DNA of 8,112 nucleotides from Desulfobacteraceae bacterium. Lineage in GTDB: Bacteria > Desulfobacterota > DSM-4660 > Desulfatiglandales > B25-G16. A program made the translations under genes and the position numbers. Shown piece by piece: positions 1 through 5,704 of this stretch. The notes beneath the pieces were generated by a model. It saw only the letters and a program-made list of their open reading frames with translations, was not told where the DNA came from and made no database searches. The stretch is taken from positions 1-8,112 of the forward strand of contig DAOVDY010000022.1 in assembly GCA_030669265.1 (NCBI GenBank), in the 5' to 3' direction. Position 1 is the stretch's first letter. Each line of letters opens with the position of its first letter.

Positions 1-18
1 TATGGTTAAAGAAAATTA

Positions 19-354
19 ATGAGAGGAGATTTCAGTGATAAAATGATGAAAATAACTAAGGCAGCCTTGTTAGGCTTCCTTGGTGCCACCGCAATGATCC
101 ATATCACTCTGCTTTTTATACCAATCTTTAGAGATTTTGAAAATAGATATCTTATTGAAAGACATCCTGAATTTGAGACAGCAACTTTATTGATTGTTGG
201 TTTTCTGACGTTAATTATGGAACCAGTAATCTATATAGTAAACTTAGCAGTATCTTTAGAAAAGTATGGTTTTATAGCCTTCCTGTGGCTTACACCTGTA
301 GGTATCACTCAATCCTATGCATGTGTCAGATGGGGTATAAGAAGAAAATCTTGA
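19..354 (+). CDS. Small membrane protein of unknown function (three hydrophobic segments)
   Basis: I do not recognise this family. The 111-residue product has three hydrophobic stretches at about residues 15-35, 54-78 and 82-103. A charged loop (about 37-53, with FRDFENRYLIERHPEF) separates the first two, and the C-terminus is basic (RWGIRRKS), which would favour a cytoplasmic tail. A stop at 7-9 in the same frame shows that the gene begins inside the window. The start is uncertain. ATG 19 overlaps a preceding TAA (17-19) but has no Shine-Dalgarno sequence. ATG 43 and ATG 46 follow an AGGAG (24-28) at a rather long spacing of 14-17 nt and would give a 102-103 residue protein starting just before the first hydrophobic segment. 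A 48-residue gene follows 17 nt downstream on the same strand. That a protein is encoded is likely; its function is unknown. Confidence 0.6.
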   Translation: MRGDFSDKMMKITKAALLGFLGATAMIHITLLFIPIFRDFENRYLIERHPEFETATLLIVGFLTLIMEPVIYIVNLAVSLEKYGFIAFLWLTPVGITQSYACVRWGIRRKS

Positions 355-371
355 TCAATGGATTTAGAACT

Positions 372-518
372 ATGGAATATACATGTGTAGATTATCGTTC
401 TGAGATGAAACTTTTGGGCCTAAAGAGAAGATTAGAAGAAGAAAATCTAACTGAAGAGGAACGGGCTCAGATAGCTCAGGAGATCAAGGAGTTGGAAAAG
501 GAAATGGAAATGAATTAG
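372..518 (+). CDS. Small charged helical protein, 48 residues, unknown function
   Basis: The product is a short acidic/basic protein (MEYTCVDYRSEMKLLGLKRR at the N-terminus, ending in KELEKEMEMN). From about residue 10 it reads as two amphipathic helices joined by a turn at NLTEEER (about 26-32), consistent with a helical hairpin or short coiled coil. It has one cysteine (Cys5), no membrane segment and no signal peptide. The reading frame opens further upstream at GTG 285, but that extension overlaps the end of the membrane-protein gene and has unconvincing composition, so ATG 372 is preferred. The Shine-Dalgarno sequence is weak. The pattern DYRSEM-LLGLKRRLE followed by an EER-helix resembles small conserved hypothetical proteins I associate with Desulfobacterota-like genomes, but I cannot name a family. 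The gene ends 6 nt from the convergent transglutaminase fragment, with no visible terminator between them. Confidence 0.6.
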   Translation: MEYTCVDYRSEMKLLGLKRRLEEENLTEEERAQIAQEIKELEKEMEMN

Positions 519-524
519 GAAAAT

Positions 525-830
525 TTACCTTCTCAATTCATAGCCCCTCACCCTGAAATTAAAGTCATAATTCTGCAGCGTATTCCACGTATTTTTTTCC
601 ATTGAACATGATCTTGTATCATCAGGCCCTTCATAGGGATTACCTAAAAGATAGAACCAATTGAAAATGGCATCACCAGAATACTCTAAGCTAATCCAAT
701 AGCTGCCTGGGAGTAAAATTTTATCGGTGAATGAAAATGGTATCCATTGATAACCATTAAAGAAACCAATTCTTGAAATGTGAATCATATTGCTTTTGGC
801 TATTTTTTTTACCAGGCTTGTTGTGCTCAT
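525..830 (-). pseudogene. Displaced C-terminal part of the transglutaminase-like protein
   Basis: This frame encodes the expected end of the upstream gene. If one A is removed from the A8 run, the 492-residue frame continues PGKKIAKSNMIHISRIGFFN and on to the stop at 525-527, adding 92 residues for a total of about 569. The fragment has the look of a beta-sandwich: alternating hydrophobic and aromatic strands, LPGSYWISLEY, GDAIFNWFYLLGNPY, and a closing NYDFNFRVRG. This resembles C-terminal jelly-roll-like modules of secreted bacterial proteins. Its own ATG (830-828) lies inside the upstream frame and has no Shine-Dalgarno sequence, so independent translation is unlikely. The fragment may be translated only from slipped transcripts, or the frameshift may be a base-call error. 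That it belongs to the upstream gene is well supported by continuity of the domain; whether the gene is truly broken is not. Confidence 0.75.
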
Positions 831-2235
831 CTTTCATTACTGTCAACCACAAGAATCCTTTTTGCCCCCCAAATTTATGCAAGGCGAGGCTTATATCATA
901 AAGTTTTAATGGGTAAGGGATTTCTATTTTTTGGCTATATTTGCGATTAGATGTAATATATTCAGCGGTTTCTGAGACGAAACTCCTGCGTAAGGTCTTT
1001 GCGCCTTTTTCATCATAATAACCCCTGGCAAAGATATTGATTAGGCGTGGAAAGGTAAGGTTACCGAAGGATCTTTTTGAATACATAGAAAATTGTTTTA
1101 TCTCTTCTAGCGTATAGCGTGGCATGCTTGGTTTTTCAGGTTTTTCAAGCAAAGGAGCGGGTTTTAACGCAGCTATCCTAAAGGGTGAAGAAAATAGATT
1201 ATTTCTAGGAGAAGGTTGTTCTCCAATTGTGGAAAAAGTCTCTCTATCTCTTTCGAATTTAATGGTAATCTTTTCTTCTACAGAGGGCTGTATGTTTCCA
1301 CTTGAAGTCCACACAATAGCTCCATCCTTTGAAGCATCATAGGTATCAGGACCAACCTCGATTGCAATGTGTCTTGTAGAAACAAAATTAAGTGTTTGCT
1401 GAGGGTCATACCCAACCCATCCAAAATTTGGATAATATACCTCAAGCCATGCATGCCTGCCCTGGCCAAGTTTAATATTCCAAGAGGAAGTTTCTGTTCT
1501 CGCCTCCCATCCTTTTTTGGCTGTTATGCCTGTAATTATTCTGACTGGAATCCCACCGCTCCTCAGTATAGCAGCTGAAAGATGGGCATAATTCTGACAA
1601 TTGCCTACAGCATTTTCAAGTGTATAGAGGGCATCATATTTGGAAGGATTTACCCTGTAACTCATATGATCTACTACAAAGTTAAGTACCAGGCTCACAG
1701 CCTGGACCTGATTTTTTACTCCAGTCAGTAATTTCTTAGCTAATAATCGAATTTTATTACTATTTGATTGAATTAAATCGCTTGATTGCAGGTATATTTT
1801 GTTTTTTTCAGGGAGGGATTTAATAGGGTAGGGAAACTCACCCTGAAATTGTTTTAGGTATCTATCAAGTGTAATCTTATATTTAGCAATTGCTGACAGA
1901 TAAGAGGGAGGTCGAGCCCAAGATCGAACTATAATGTGGTTTCCCCATTGATCGGTTAATTCCTTTGTGCTTGTAGGTCTTGTAGATGGAATGAATTGAG
2001 AATCGATGATTTTCTGCATTGAGGCTGGATTTTTTTTATTAGGGAATCGGACACTTTTTATACTTAACTTAGTTATTCCAGAAGGGATATTGATCTTATA
2101 AACTACAGTAAGATCGAGAGATGATGACATATTCTCAGCAATTAGATATGTCTTTGCCCATGATTGAGGAGCAATAATCAATATATATACTATAATTCCT
2201 ATAGTCATAAGATAGTTGAGATATTTTCTATTCAT
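757..2235 (-). CDS. Secreted transglutaminase-like cysteine peptidase family protein, frameshifted near the 3' end
   Basis: The 492-residue frame begins with a signal peptide: basic n-region MNRKY, hydrophobic core at about 8-22, and a likely cleavage site after Ala27 (SWA). After a 150-residue N-terminal region comes a transglutaminase-like core. The predicted catalytic triad is Cys213 (in GNCQNYAHLSAA), His261 (in GRHAWLEVY) and Asp277 (in GWVGYDPQQ), the classic Cys-His-Asp order of the family. Such bacterial proteins are usually exported and may act as peptidases or amide-processing enzymes; the substrate is unknown. A proline-rich linker (about 340-372) precedes a C-terminal domain starting near 385. 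The frame is broken after Lys477 in a run of eight A on the coding strand (positions 810-803). The last 15 residues (Asn478-Leu492) look like out-of-frame tail, and the natural continuation is in the fragment ending at 525. No convincing Shine-Dalgarno sequence precedes ATG 2235. The gene lies 90 nt downstream of the deaminase gene on the same strand. Confidence 0.85.
   Translation of the reverse strand: MNRKYLNYLMTIGIIVYILIIAPQSWAKTYLIAENMSSSLDLTVVYKINIPSGITKLSIKSVRFPNKKNPASMQKIIDSQFIPSTRPTSTKELTDQWGNHIIVRSWARPPSYLSAIAKYKITLDRYLKQFQGEFPYPIKSLPEKNKIYLQSSDLIQSNSNKIRLLAKKLLTGVKNQVQAVSLVLNFVVDHMSYRVNPSKYDALYTLENAVGNCQNYAHLSAAILRSGGIPVRIITGITAKKGWEARTETSSWNIKLGQGRHAWLEVYYPNFGWVGYDPQQTLNFVSTRHIAIEVGPDTYDASKDGAIVWTSSGNIQPSVEEKITIKFERDRETFSTIGEQPSPRNNLFSSPFRIAALKPAPLLEKPEKPSMPRYTLEEIKQFSMYSKRSFGNLTFPRLINIFARGYYDEKGAKTLRRSFVSETAEYITSNRKYSQKIEIPYPLKLYDISLALHKFGGQKGFLWLTVMKDEHNKPGKKNSQKQYDSHFKNWFL
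803..810 (-). other. A8 homopolymer at the frameshift (slippage site or sequencing error)
   Basis: The coding strand reads GGT, eight A, then TAGCC. In the upstream frame this gives Gly-Lys-Lys-Asn-Ser and stops 15 residues after the shift. With seven A it reads Gly-Lys-Lys-Ile-Ala and joins the downstream domain without a gap. With nine A it would stop at once at TAG, so the plain -1 shift commonly produced at A-rich slippery sites would not rescue the protein. Loss of one A or gain of two is required. Confidence 0.75.
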
Positions 2236-2250
2236 AATTTAATGTATTGA

Positions 2251-2273
2251 GATTTCACTAAGTTATTGAAATC
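2251..2273. repeat. Inverted repeat upstream of the transglutaminase gene
   Basis: GATTTCA (2251-2257) and TGAAATC (2267-2273) form a perfect 7-bp inverted repeat around a 9-nt spacer, 16-38 nt upstream of ATG 2235. It could be an operator or a 5' leader hairpin. In AT-rich DNA a 7-bp match with a short spacer is expected by chance several times in a window of this size, so support comes mainly from its position. Confidence 0.25.
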
Positions 2274-2288
2274 ATATGTCTTTTTCAT

Positions 2289-2320
2289 GTGGAATAATGG
2301 AGTAGTGGAGTTTGGGGCAA
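2289..2320. repeat. Degenerate 8-nt tandem repeat in the gap between the deaminase and transglutaminase genes
   Basis: Three consecutive 8-nt units GTGGAATA, ATGGAGTA and GTGGAGTT follow the pattern RTGGARTA, and a fourth weaker unit (TGGGGCAA) runs on to 2320, next to the deaminase stop (2326-2328). It is non-coding on both strands. It may be a decayed microsatellite or a piece of a dispersed repeat family. No T-rich terminator tail is seen here. Confidence 0.35.
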
Positions 2321-2325
2321 AGCCT

Positions 2326-3645
2326 CTAACTTTTTCTCACCCATTCTTTTACCTTGTTAGACTTTTCTTTTGATCGCTCTATAATATCTTCAACATCTAA
2401 CGTAAGGAGTCTTCTATCCTCCATGACGATATTACCATCTATAATCGAATGTTTTACATCATGGCCATTAGCGGCATAGACAAGATGTGAATAAGGATTA
2501 TACATTGGAATAAGATGAGGTTTATTTGTGTCAATCACTATTAGATCAGCCCTTTTTCCCACCTCTAATGATCCGGTAATTTTATCAAGCCCAAGGACTT
2601 TTGCGCCATCTATAGTTGTCATCTGTATAAGAGTTTGGGCATTCATTACAGTGGGATCAAGGTTATTTACCTTATGTAGTTTTGCAGCCATATCCATCTC
2701 ACCAAAAAGATCAAGGTTGTTATTCGAGGCACATCCATCAGTACCCAGACCCACTGTTATGCCTTTCGCTATCATGGCGGGAACAGGGGCTATGCCCGCG
2801 GCAAGTTTCATATTGCTTTCCGGATTATGAACCACACAGACGTTATTTTCTGCAAGTAATTCAATTTCAGATTCGTTGATATGGACACAGTGATCTACAA
2901 TTAGATGAGAACCCAAAAGACCAAGATGTTTTAAGTGTTTAACTGGTCTTTTTCCAAATCTTTTCTCTATCTCCTTGACTTCTTCTTTTGTTTCTGCCAA
3001 GTGAAGAATCAGAGGGACCCCTTTTCTTATGGCTAGATCATTTGCTTTAACTAAAAGCTCCTCTCCACAGGTGAATAAAGAATGCGGTTCAACCGCGATA
3101 TTTATGAGAGGATCTTTTTTCCATCTTTCAATCAATTCTTCTGTATACATGAATCCCTTTTCTAGTATTCCGTAATTTGGTGAGGGAAAATCGTAGATGA
3201 CTTCTCCAACCACACTCCTCATCCCAGCTTCTTTCGCAGCCCTTGCTGCCTCCTCCTCAAAGAGGTACATGTCGCAGAATGTTGTAGTTCCAGACAGTAT
3301 CATCTCCGCACACGCCAAAAGGGTTCCGACCCGAACAAAATCAGCATCCATCTTCCCCTCCACAGGGAAAATATAATTATGTAACCACTCCATAAGGGGG
3401 AGATCATCGGCTAATCCCCTGAAAAGGGACATAGCTGCGTGGGTATGGCTATTGATAAGACCAGGCAGTATTAAACCTCCATGGGTATCAAGCTCTTTGT
3501 TTGCCTTTATTGGACCTTTTTCATTTTTTCCTATATAAGATATCGTGCTCCCTGATATGGCTAACATACCATCAGAAATAATTGTATCCTGACTATCCAT
3601 CGTTAGAATAGTCCCATTATGAACCAAGATATCTGCCTTAGTCAT
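2326..3645 (-). CDS. mtaD: 5-methylthioadenosine/S-adenosylhomocysteine deaminase (amidohydrolase family)
   Basis: The enzyme is predicted to hydrolyse the 6-amino group of 5'-methylthioadenosine or S-adenosylhomocysteine, giving the inosine analogue and ammonia; members can also act on adenosine or 5'-deoxyadenosine. The 439-residue protein has the full amidohydrolase layout: an N-terminal beta-domain (1-58), metal ligands His67 and His69 in PGLINSHTH, Glu96 in FPVEGKM, His215 and Glu218 in LHLAETKEEV, His252 in DHCVH, HNPESNMKLAAG (273-284), and Asp303 in GTDGCASNNNLD. A C-terminal KITGSLEVGKRADLIVID segment (355-372) returns to the beta-domain. Length and motifs match the MTA/SAH deaminase branch better than guanine deaminase or chlorohydrolases. 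The start ATG (3645-3643) overlaps the phosphorylase stop as ATGA, with AAGGA 9 nt upstream, so the two are translationally coupled. The product is cytoplasmic. Exact substrate preference cannot be read from sequence alone. Confidence 0.9.
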   Translation of the reverse strand: MTKADILVHNGTILTMDSQDTIISDGMLAISGSTISYIGKNEKGPIKANKELDTHGGLILPGLINSHTHAAMSLFRGLADDLPLMEWLHNYIFPVEGKMDADFVRVGTLLACAEMILSGTTTFCDMYLFEEEAARAAKEAGMRSVVGEVIYDFPSPNYGILEKGFMYTEELIERWKKDPLINIAVEPHSLFTCGEELLVKANDLAIRKGVPLILHLAETKEEVKEIEKRFGKRPVKHLKHLGLLGSHLIVDHCVHINESEIELLAENNVCVVHNPESNMKLAAGIAPVPAMIAKGITVGLGTDGCASNNNLDLFGEMDMAAKLHKVNNLDPTVMNAQTLIQMTTIDGAKVLGLDKITGSLEVGKRADLIVIDTNKPHLIPMYNPYSHLVYAANGHDVKHSIIDGNIVMEDRRLLTLDVEDIIERSKEKSNKVKEWVRKS

Positions 3646-4460
3646 TTTTCTAAATCCTTGATAATTACTGTGAGTAATTTTGTTAACGATGGAGATACCT
3701 TTTTGGCATTAGAAATCACTTCTTCAATTGATGTAGCTGTCATGCAATCAGGAAGGTTGCTATTAGTGATAGCCACAATTACCAGTACCTTTAATCCACA
3801 ATGAACAGCGGCGATGACCTCATTAACCGTTGACATTCCTACTGCATCACCACCTATAAACCTTAAAAATCTTGTCTCAGCAGGTGTTTCAAGGCTTGGT
3901 CCAGTTATGCCTACATAGATGCCCTGATTTAAAGTAATTCTTTCTTCTATTGCCTTTTGCCTGGATAATGCTATAAGGCCCTTGTCATAGGCAGAGGTCA
4001 TATCAGGAAACCTCGGTCCCAATTCATCAATATTTTTTCCTATAAGGGGATTTTCTCCGGTTAGATTGATATGATCGGTGACAAGCATTAATTCTCCTGG
4101 TTTAAACAGGGGATTGAGACCTCCTGCTGCACTTAATACAAAAAGGTATTTCAATCCTAAATGTGCCATAACCCGGACCGGAAATGTAATTTCATTAACG
4201 GTATATCCCTCGTAGATATGAAATCTTCCCTGCATGGCAAGAAGAGACTTCTCTCCCATAATCCCAGATACAAGGATACCGGCGTGGCCTGCAACAGTTG
4301 ATTTTGGGAAATGAGGAATCTGCTCATAGGGAATATTATTTTCAATTTCCATCATATCAGTTAGGTTTCCAAGACCAGTACCTGTGATCATCCCTATGAG
4401 AGGTTGATTTGTTATCCTCTTGCGTATAAAATTGGCTGCCTCAGTTATTTTTTTAAACAT
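3642..4460 (-). CDS. punA: Purine nucleoside phosphorylase, class I (trimeric, 6-oxopurine type)
   Basis: The 272-residue enzyme splits purine nucleosides with phosphate into the base and ribose 1-phosphate. Hallmarks of the trimeric class are present: the phosphate loop GTGLG (27-31), His59 in AGHAG, Arg79 and His81 in GRFHIYEGY, AAGGLN (111-116), Glu191 in GPSLETPAE, Met209 in GDAVGMSTVNEV, and Asn233 in ITNSN. The spacings Glu191-Met209 (18) and Met209-Asn233 (24) match human PNP (Glu201, Met219, Asn243). Asn at this place favours 6-oxopurines (inosine, guanosine and their 5'-modified analogues) over adenine nucleosides; methylthioadenosine phosphorylase has Asp there. ATG 4460-4458 has a good Shine-Dalgarno sequence (GGAG, 8 nt upstream). 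The gene is first in a minus-strand operon and overlaps the deaminase by 4 nt, so it probably takes that enzyme's inosine-type product. A methylthioinosine phosphorylase role is possible. Confidence 0.9.
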   Translation of the reverse strand: MFKKITEAANFIRKRITNQPLIGMITGTGLGNLTDMMEIENNIPYEQIPHFPKSTVAGHAGILVSGIMGEKSLLAMQGRFHIYEGYTVNEITFPVRVMAHLGLKYLFVLSAAGGLNPLFKPGELMLVTDHINLTGENPLIGKNIDELGPRFPDMTSAYDKGLIALSRQKAIEERITLNQGIYVGITGPSLETPAETRFLRFIGGDAVGMSTVNEVIAAVHCGLKVLVIVAITNSNLPDCMTATSIEEVISNAKKVSPSLTKLLTVIIKDLEK

Positions 4461-4488
4461 ATCAATGTCTCCAATAATTCCTTAAAAA

Positions 4489-4515
4489 ATTAGATTAGAT
4501 TAATAATAAAGTCAA
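4489..4515 (-). promoter_or_regulatory. Candidate sigma-70 promoter for the phosphorylase-deaminase operon
   Basis: On the minus strand TTGACT (4515-4510, 5 of 6 to consensus) is followed after 15 nt by TCTAAT (4494-4489, 5 of 6). The spacer is short, and a second TCTAAT lies 5 nt closer, so the pairing is not certain. Transcription would begin near 4482, just upstream of the GGAG ribosome site at 4472-4469. Confidence 0.35.
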
Positions 4516-4536
4516 CATAGTTTACCAATTTTATCC

Positions 4537-4565
4537 TTGACCCCTCTTTAATAGATTTTTAATAT
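4537..4565 (+). promoter_or_regulatory. Candidate sigma-70 promoter for the kinase pair
   Basis: TTGACC (4537-4542, 5 of 6 to consensus) and TAATAT (4560-4565, 4 of 6) are separated by the ideal 17 nt. Initiation near 4572 would leave a leader of about 125 nt containing the inverted repeat at 4631-4654. The second TTGACC at 4615 has no acceptable -10 at normal distance. Confidence 0.35.
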
Positions 4566-4630
4566 GCATACATAATTTGCTAATAAAAAAGTAACCTAAA
4601 GTTAAAAGTGTGGATTGACCCGGACAAATC

Positions 4631-4654
4631 GGAATTAAGGAATTTTTTAATTCC
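4631..4654. repeat. 8-bp inverted repeat in the leader of the COG2187-type gene
   Basis: GGAATTAA (4631-4638) and TTAATTCC (4647-4654) are perfect complements around an 8-nt loop. An alternative fold pairs AGGAATT with AATTCCT around a TTTT loop, giving two mutually exclusive hairpins. It lies about 45 nt before ATG 4699. The stem is AT-rich and the T run sits in the loop rather than after the stem, so it is a poor intrinsic terminator; an operator or leader structure is more plausible. Confidence 0.35.
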
Positions 4655-4698
4655 TCAATCCCTACATTCACAAATTCGCTTATTAGTGAGGATTATTA

Positions 4699-5697
4699 AT
4701 GTCTTCCATGATTGATGATCTTTTAAACCCAGAATTTCTTCCAGATAAAACAGAAATGGTCTCACTAATTCAGACTCACATCTCGATAGTTTTTCTTGCA
4801 GATGGATTTGTATACAAAATAAAAAAACCTGTCAATTTTGGATTCTTAGACTTTTCAACCTTGAAAAAACGACACTATTACTGTCATCAAGAGATTATAC
4901 TTAACCGGCGATTATCAAAGGATATATATATAGATGTATTACCAATACTCTATGATGGCCAAAACTACAGAATGGGAATAGGGGAGGGAAGGATTGTTGA
5001 ATATGCAGTTAAAATGAAAAGGCTCCCTGATGAAATGCTTATGAAATCAGTGTTTTTTCGGGGAGAATTAAAGGGCGAGCATTTAAAAAAGGTTGCTCAA
5101 GTTCTTGCAAGATTCCATCAAAAAGCCAGTAATTCCATGAATATTAATAAATTTGGCGAGCCGGAAATATTCAAGATTAATACCGATGAAAATTTTGCAC
5201 AGATCCAGAAATATATTGGAACGACAATTCAAAAAAGAGATTTTAATACTCTCAAACAATGGACTGAAAATTTTTACCATTCGAACAGGCCTCTTTTCAT
5301 GAACAGGATAAAGAGTAAAAAGATACGGGACTGCCATGGGGATCTTCATATGGAGCATATTTGCCTTACAGAAAACCTTCCAATATTTGATTGCATTGAA
5401 TTTAACAACAGATTTAGGTATACTGATACTATAGCTGATATTGCTTTCCTGCTTATGGATTTGGAATATTTTGAAGGAAACAGTCTTTCTGAAAACCTTT
5501 GGGATTTCTATAAGAAAATAGCAAATGAGCACGATGTGAATTCCTTGCTTGCCTTTTATAAGATCTATCGGGCAATTGTGAGAGGGAAGGTAAATAGTTT
5601 TCAGCTCGATGATGAAAATATAGGGATGGAAAAGAAAAAAGAAGCCATAGAAATATCAAGAAAATATTTCAGACTTGCCAAATCATATATAGAATAA
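4699..5697 (+). CDS. APH-like kinase-fold protein (COG2187-type), unfused N-terminal partner of a P-loop kinase
   Basis: The 332-residue protein has the aminoglycoside phosphotransferase/protein-kinase-like fold. THISIVFLADGFVYKIKKPV (26-45) with Lys40, Lys42 and Lys43 forms the nucleotide-binding strand, and GFLDFSTL (48-55) is typical of this branch. Glu65 in CHQEIILNRRL is the likely helix-C partner. The catalytic loop is DCHGDLHMEHICL (211-223) with Asp215, and the metal site is IFDCIEFNNR (229-238) with Asp231. A downstream RIYRAIVRGK-like helix (KIYRAIVRGKV, 288-298) is also characteristic. Key kinase residues look intact, but the substrate is unknown; despite the family name there is no reason to call it a resistance gene. 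ATG 4699 has GAGGA 6 nt upstream. The next gene starts 7 nt after its stop, and in proteins such as Mycobacterium tuberculosis Rv2004c the two are one chain, so they probably act together. Confidence 0.85.
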   Translation: MSSMIDDLLNPEFLPDKTEMVSLIQTHISIVFLADGFVYKIKKPVNFGFLDFSTLKKRHYYCHQEIILNRRLSKDIYIDVLPILYDGQNYRMGIGEGRIVEYAVKMKRLPDEMLMKSVFFRGELKGEHLKKVAQVLARFHQKASNSMNINKFGEPEIFKINTDENFAQIQKYIGTTIQKRDFNTLKQWTENFYHSNRPLFMNRIKSKKIRDCHGDLHMEHICLTENLPIFDCIEFNNRFRYTDTIADIAFLLMDLEYFEGNSLSENLWDFYKKIANEHDVNSLLAFYKIYRAIVRGKVNSFQLDDENIGMEKKKEAIEISRKYFRLAKSYIE

Positions 5698-5704
5698 GGT
5701 AATT

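Larger units (their letters stand above)
4461..4698. other. Divergent intergenic region (238 nt)
   Basis: This very AT-rich stretch separates the minus-strand phosphorylase/deaminase operon from the plus-strand kinase-nadK-miaB run. It holds no credible reading frame. Visible elements are a candidate promoter for each direction, an 8-bp inverted repeat (4631-4654), two TTGACC hexamers on the plus strand (4537-4542 and 4615-4620), and the Shine-Dalgarno sequences of both flanking genes. Confidence 0.7.

Noticed and set aside
285..371. GTG-initiated N-terminal extension of the 48-residue protein
   Set aside because: It overlaps 70 nt of the membrane-protein gene in another frame and its residues look non-coding; ATG 372 gives a coherent small helical protein.
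519..524. Possible bidirectional terminator between the convergent genes ending at 518 and 525
   Set aside because: Only 6 nt separate the stops and no GC-rich inverted repeat with a T tail is visible on either strand nearby.
2289..2320. CRISPR-like repeats
   Set aside because: Units are only 8 nt, contiguous and without spacers; there are no cas genes in the window.
2528..2830. 100-codon open frame on the plus strand
   Set aside because: It is antisense to the deaminase gene across its catalytic GTDG region, with no recognisable domain; typical shadow frame.
4631..4654. Inverted repeat with T run as a Rho-independent terminator
   Set aside because: The T tract is in the loop and not after the stem, the stem is AT-rich, and it lies in a divergent promoter region where no gene ends.
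5083..5532. 149-codon open frame on the minus strand
   Set aside because: It lies wholly inside the well-supported APH-like gene on the other strand; its composition resembles reversed AT-rich coding sequence and no ribosome site or domain is visible.
4699..5697. Antibiotic-resistance aminoglycoside kinase
   Set aside because: The fold is shared, but the VYKIKKPV and GFLDF motifs and the adjacent P-loop kinase place it with the COG2187-type chromosomal family, which is not known for resistance.
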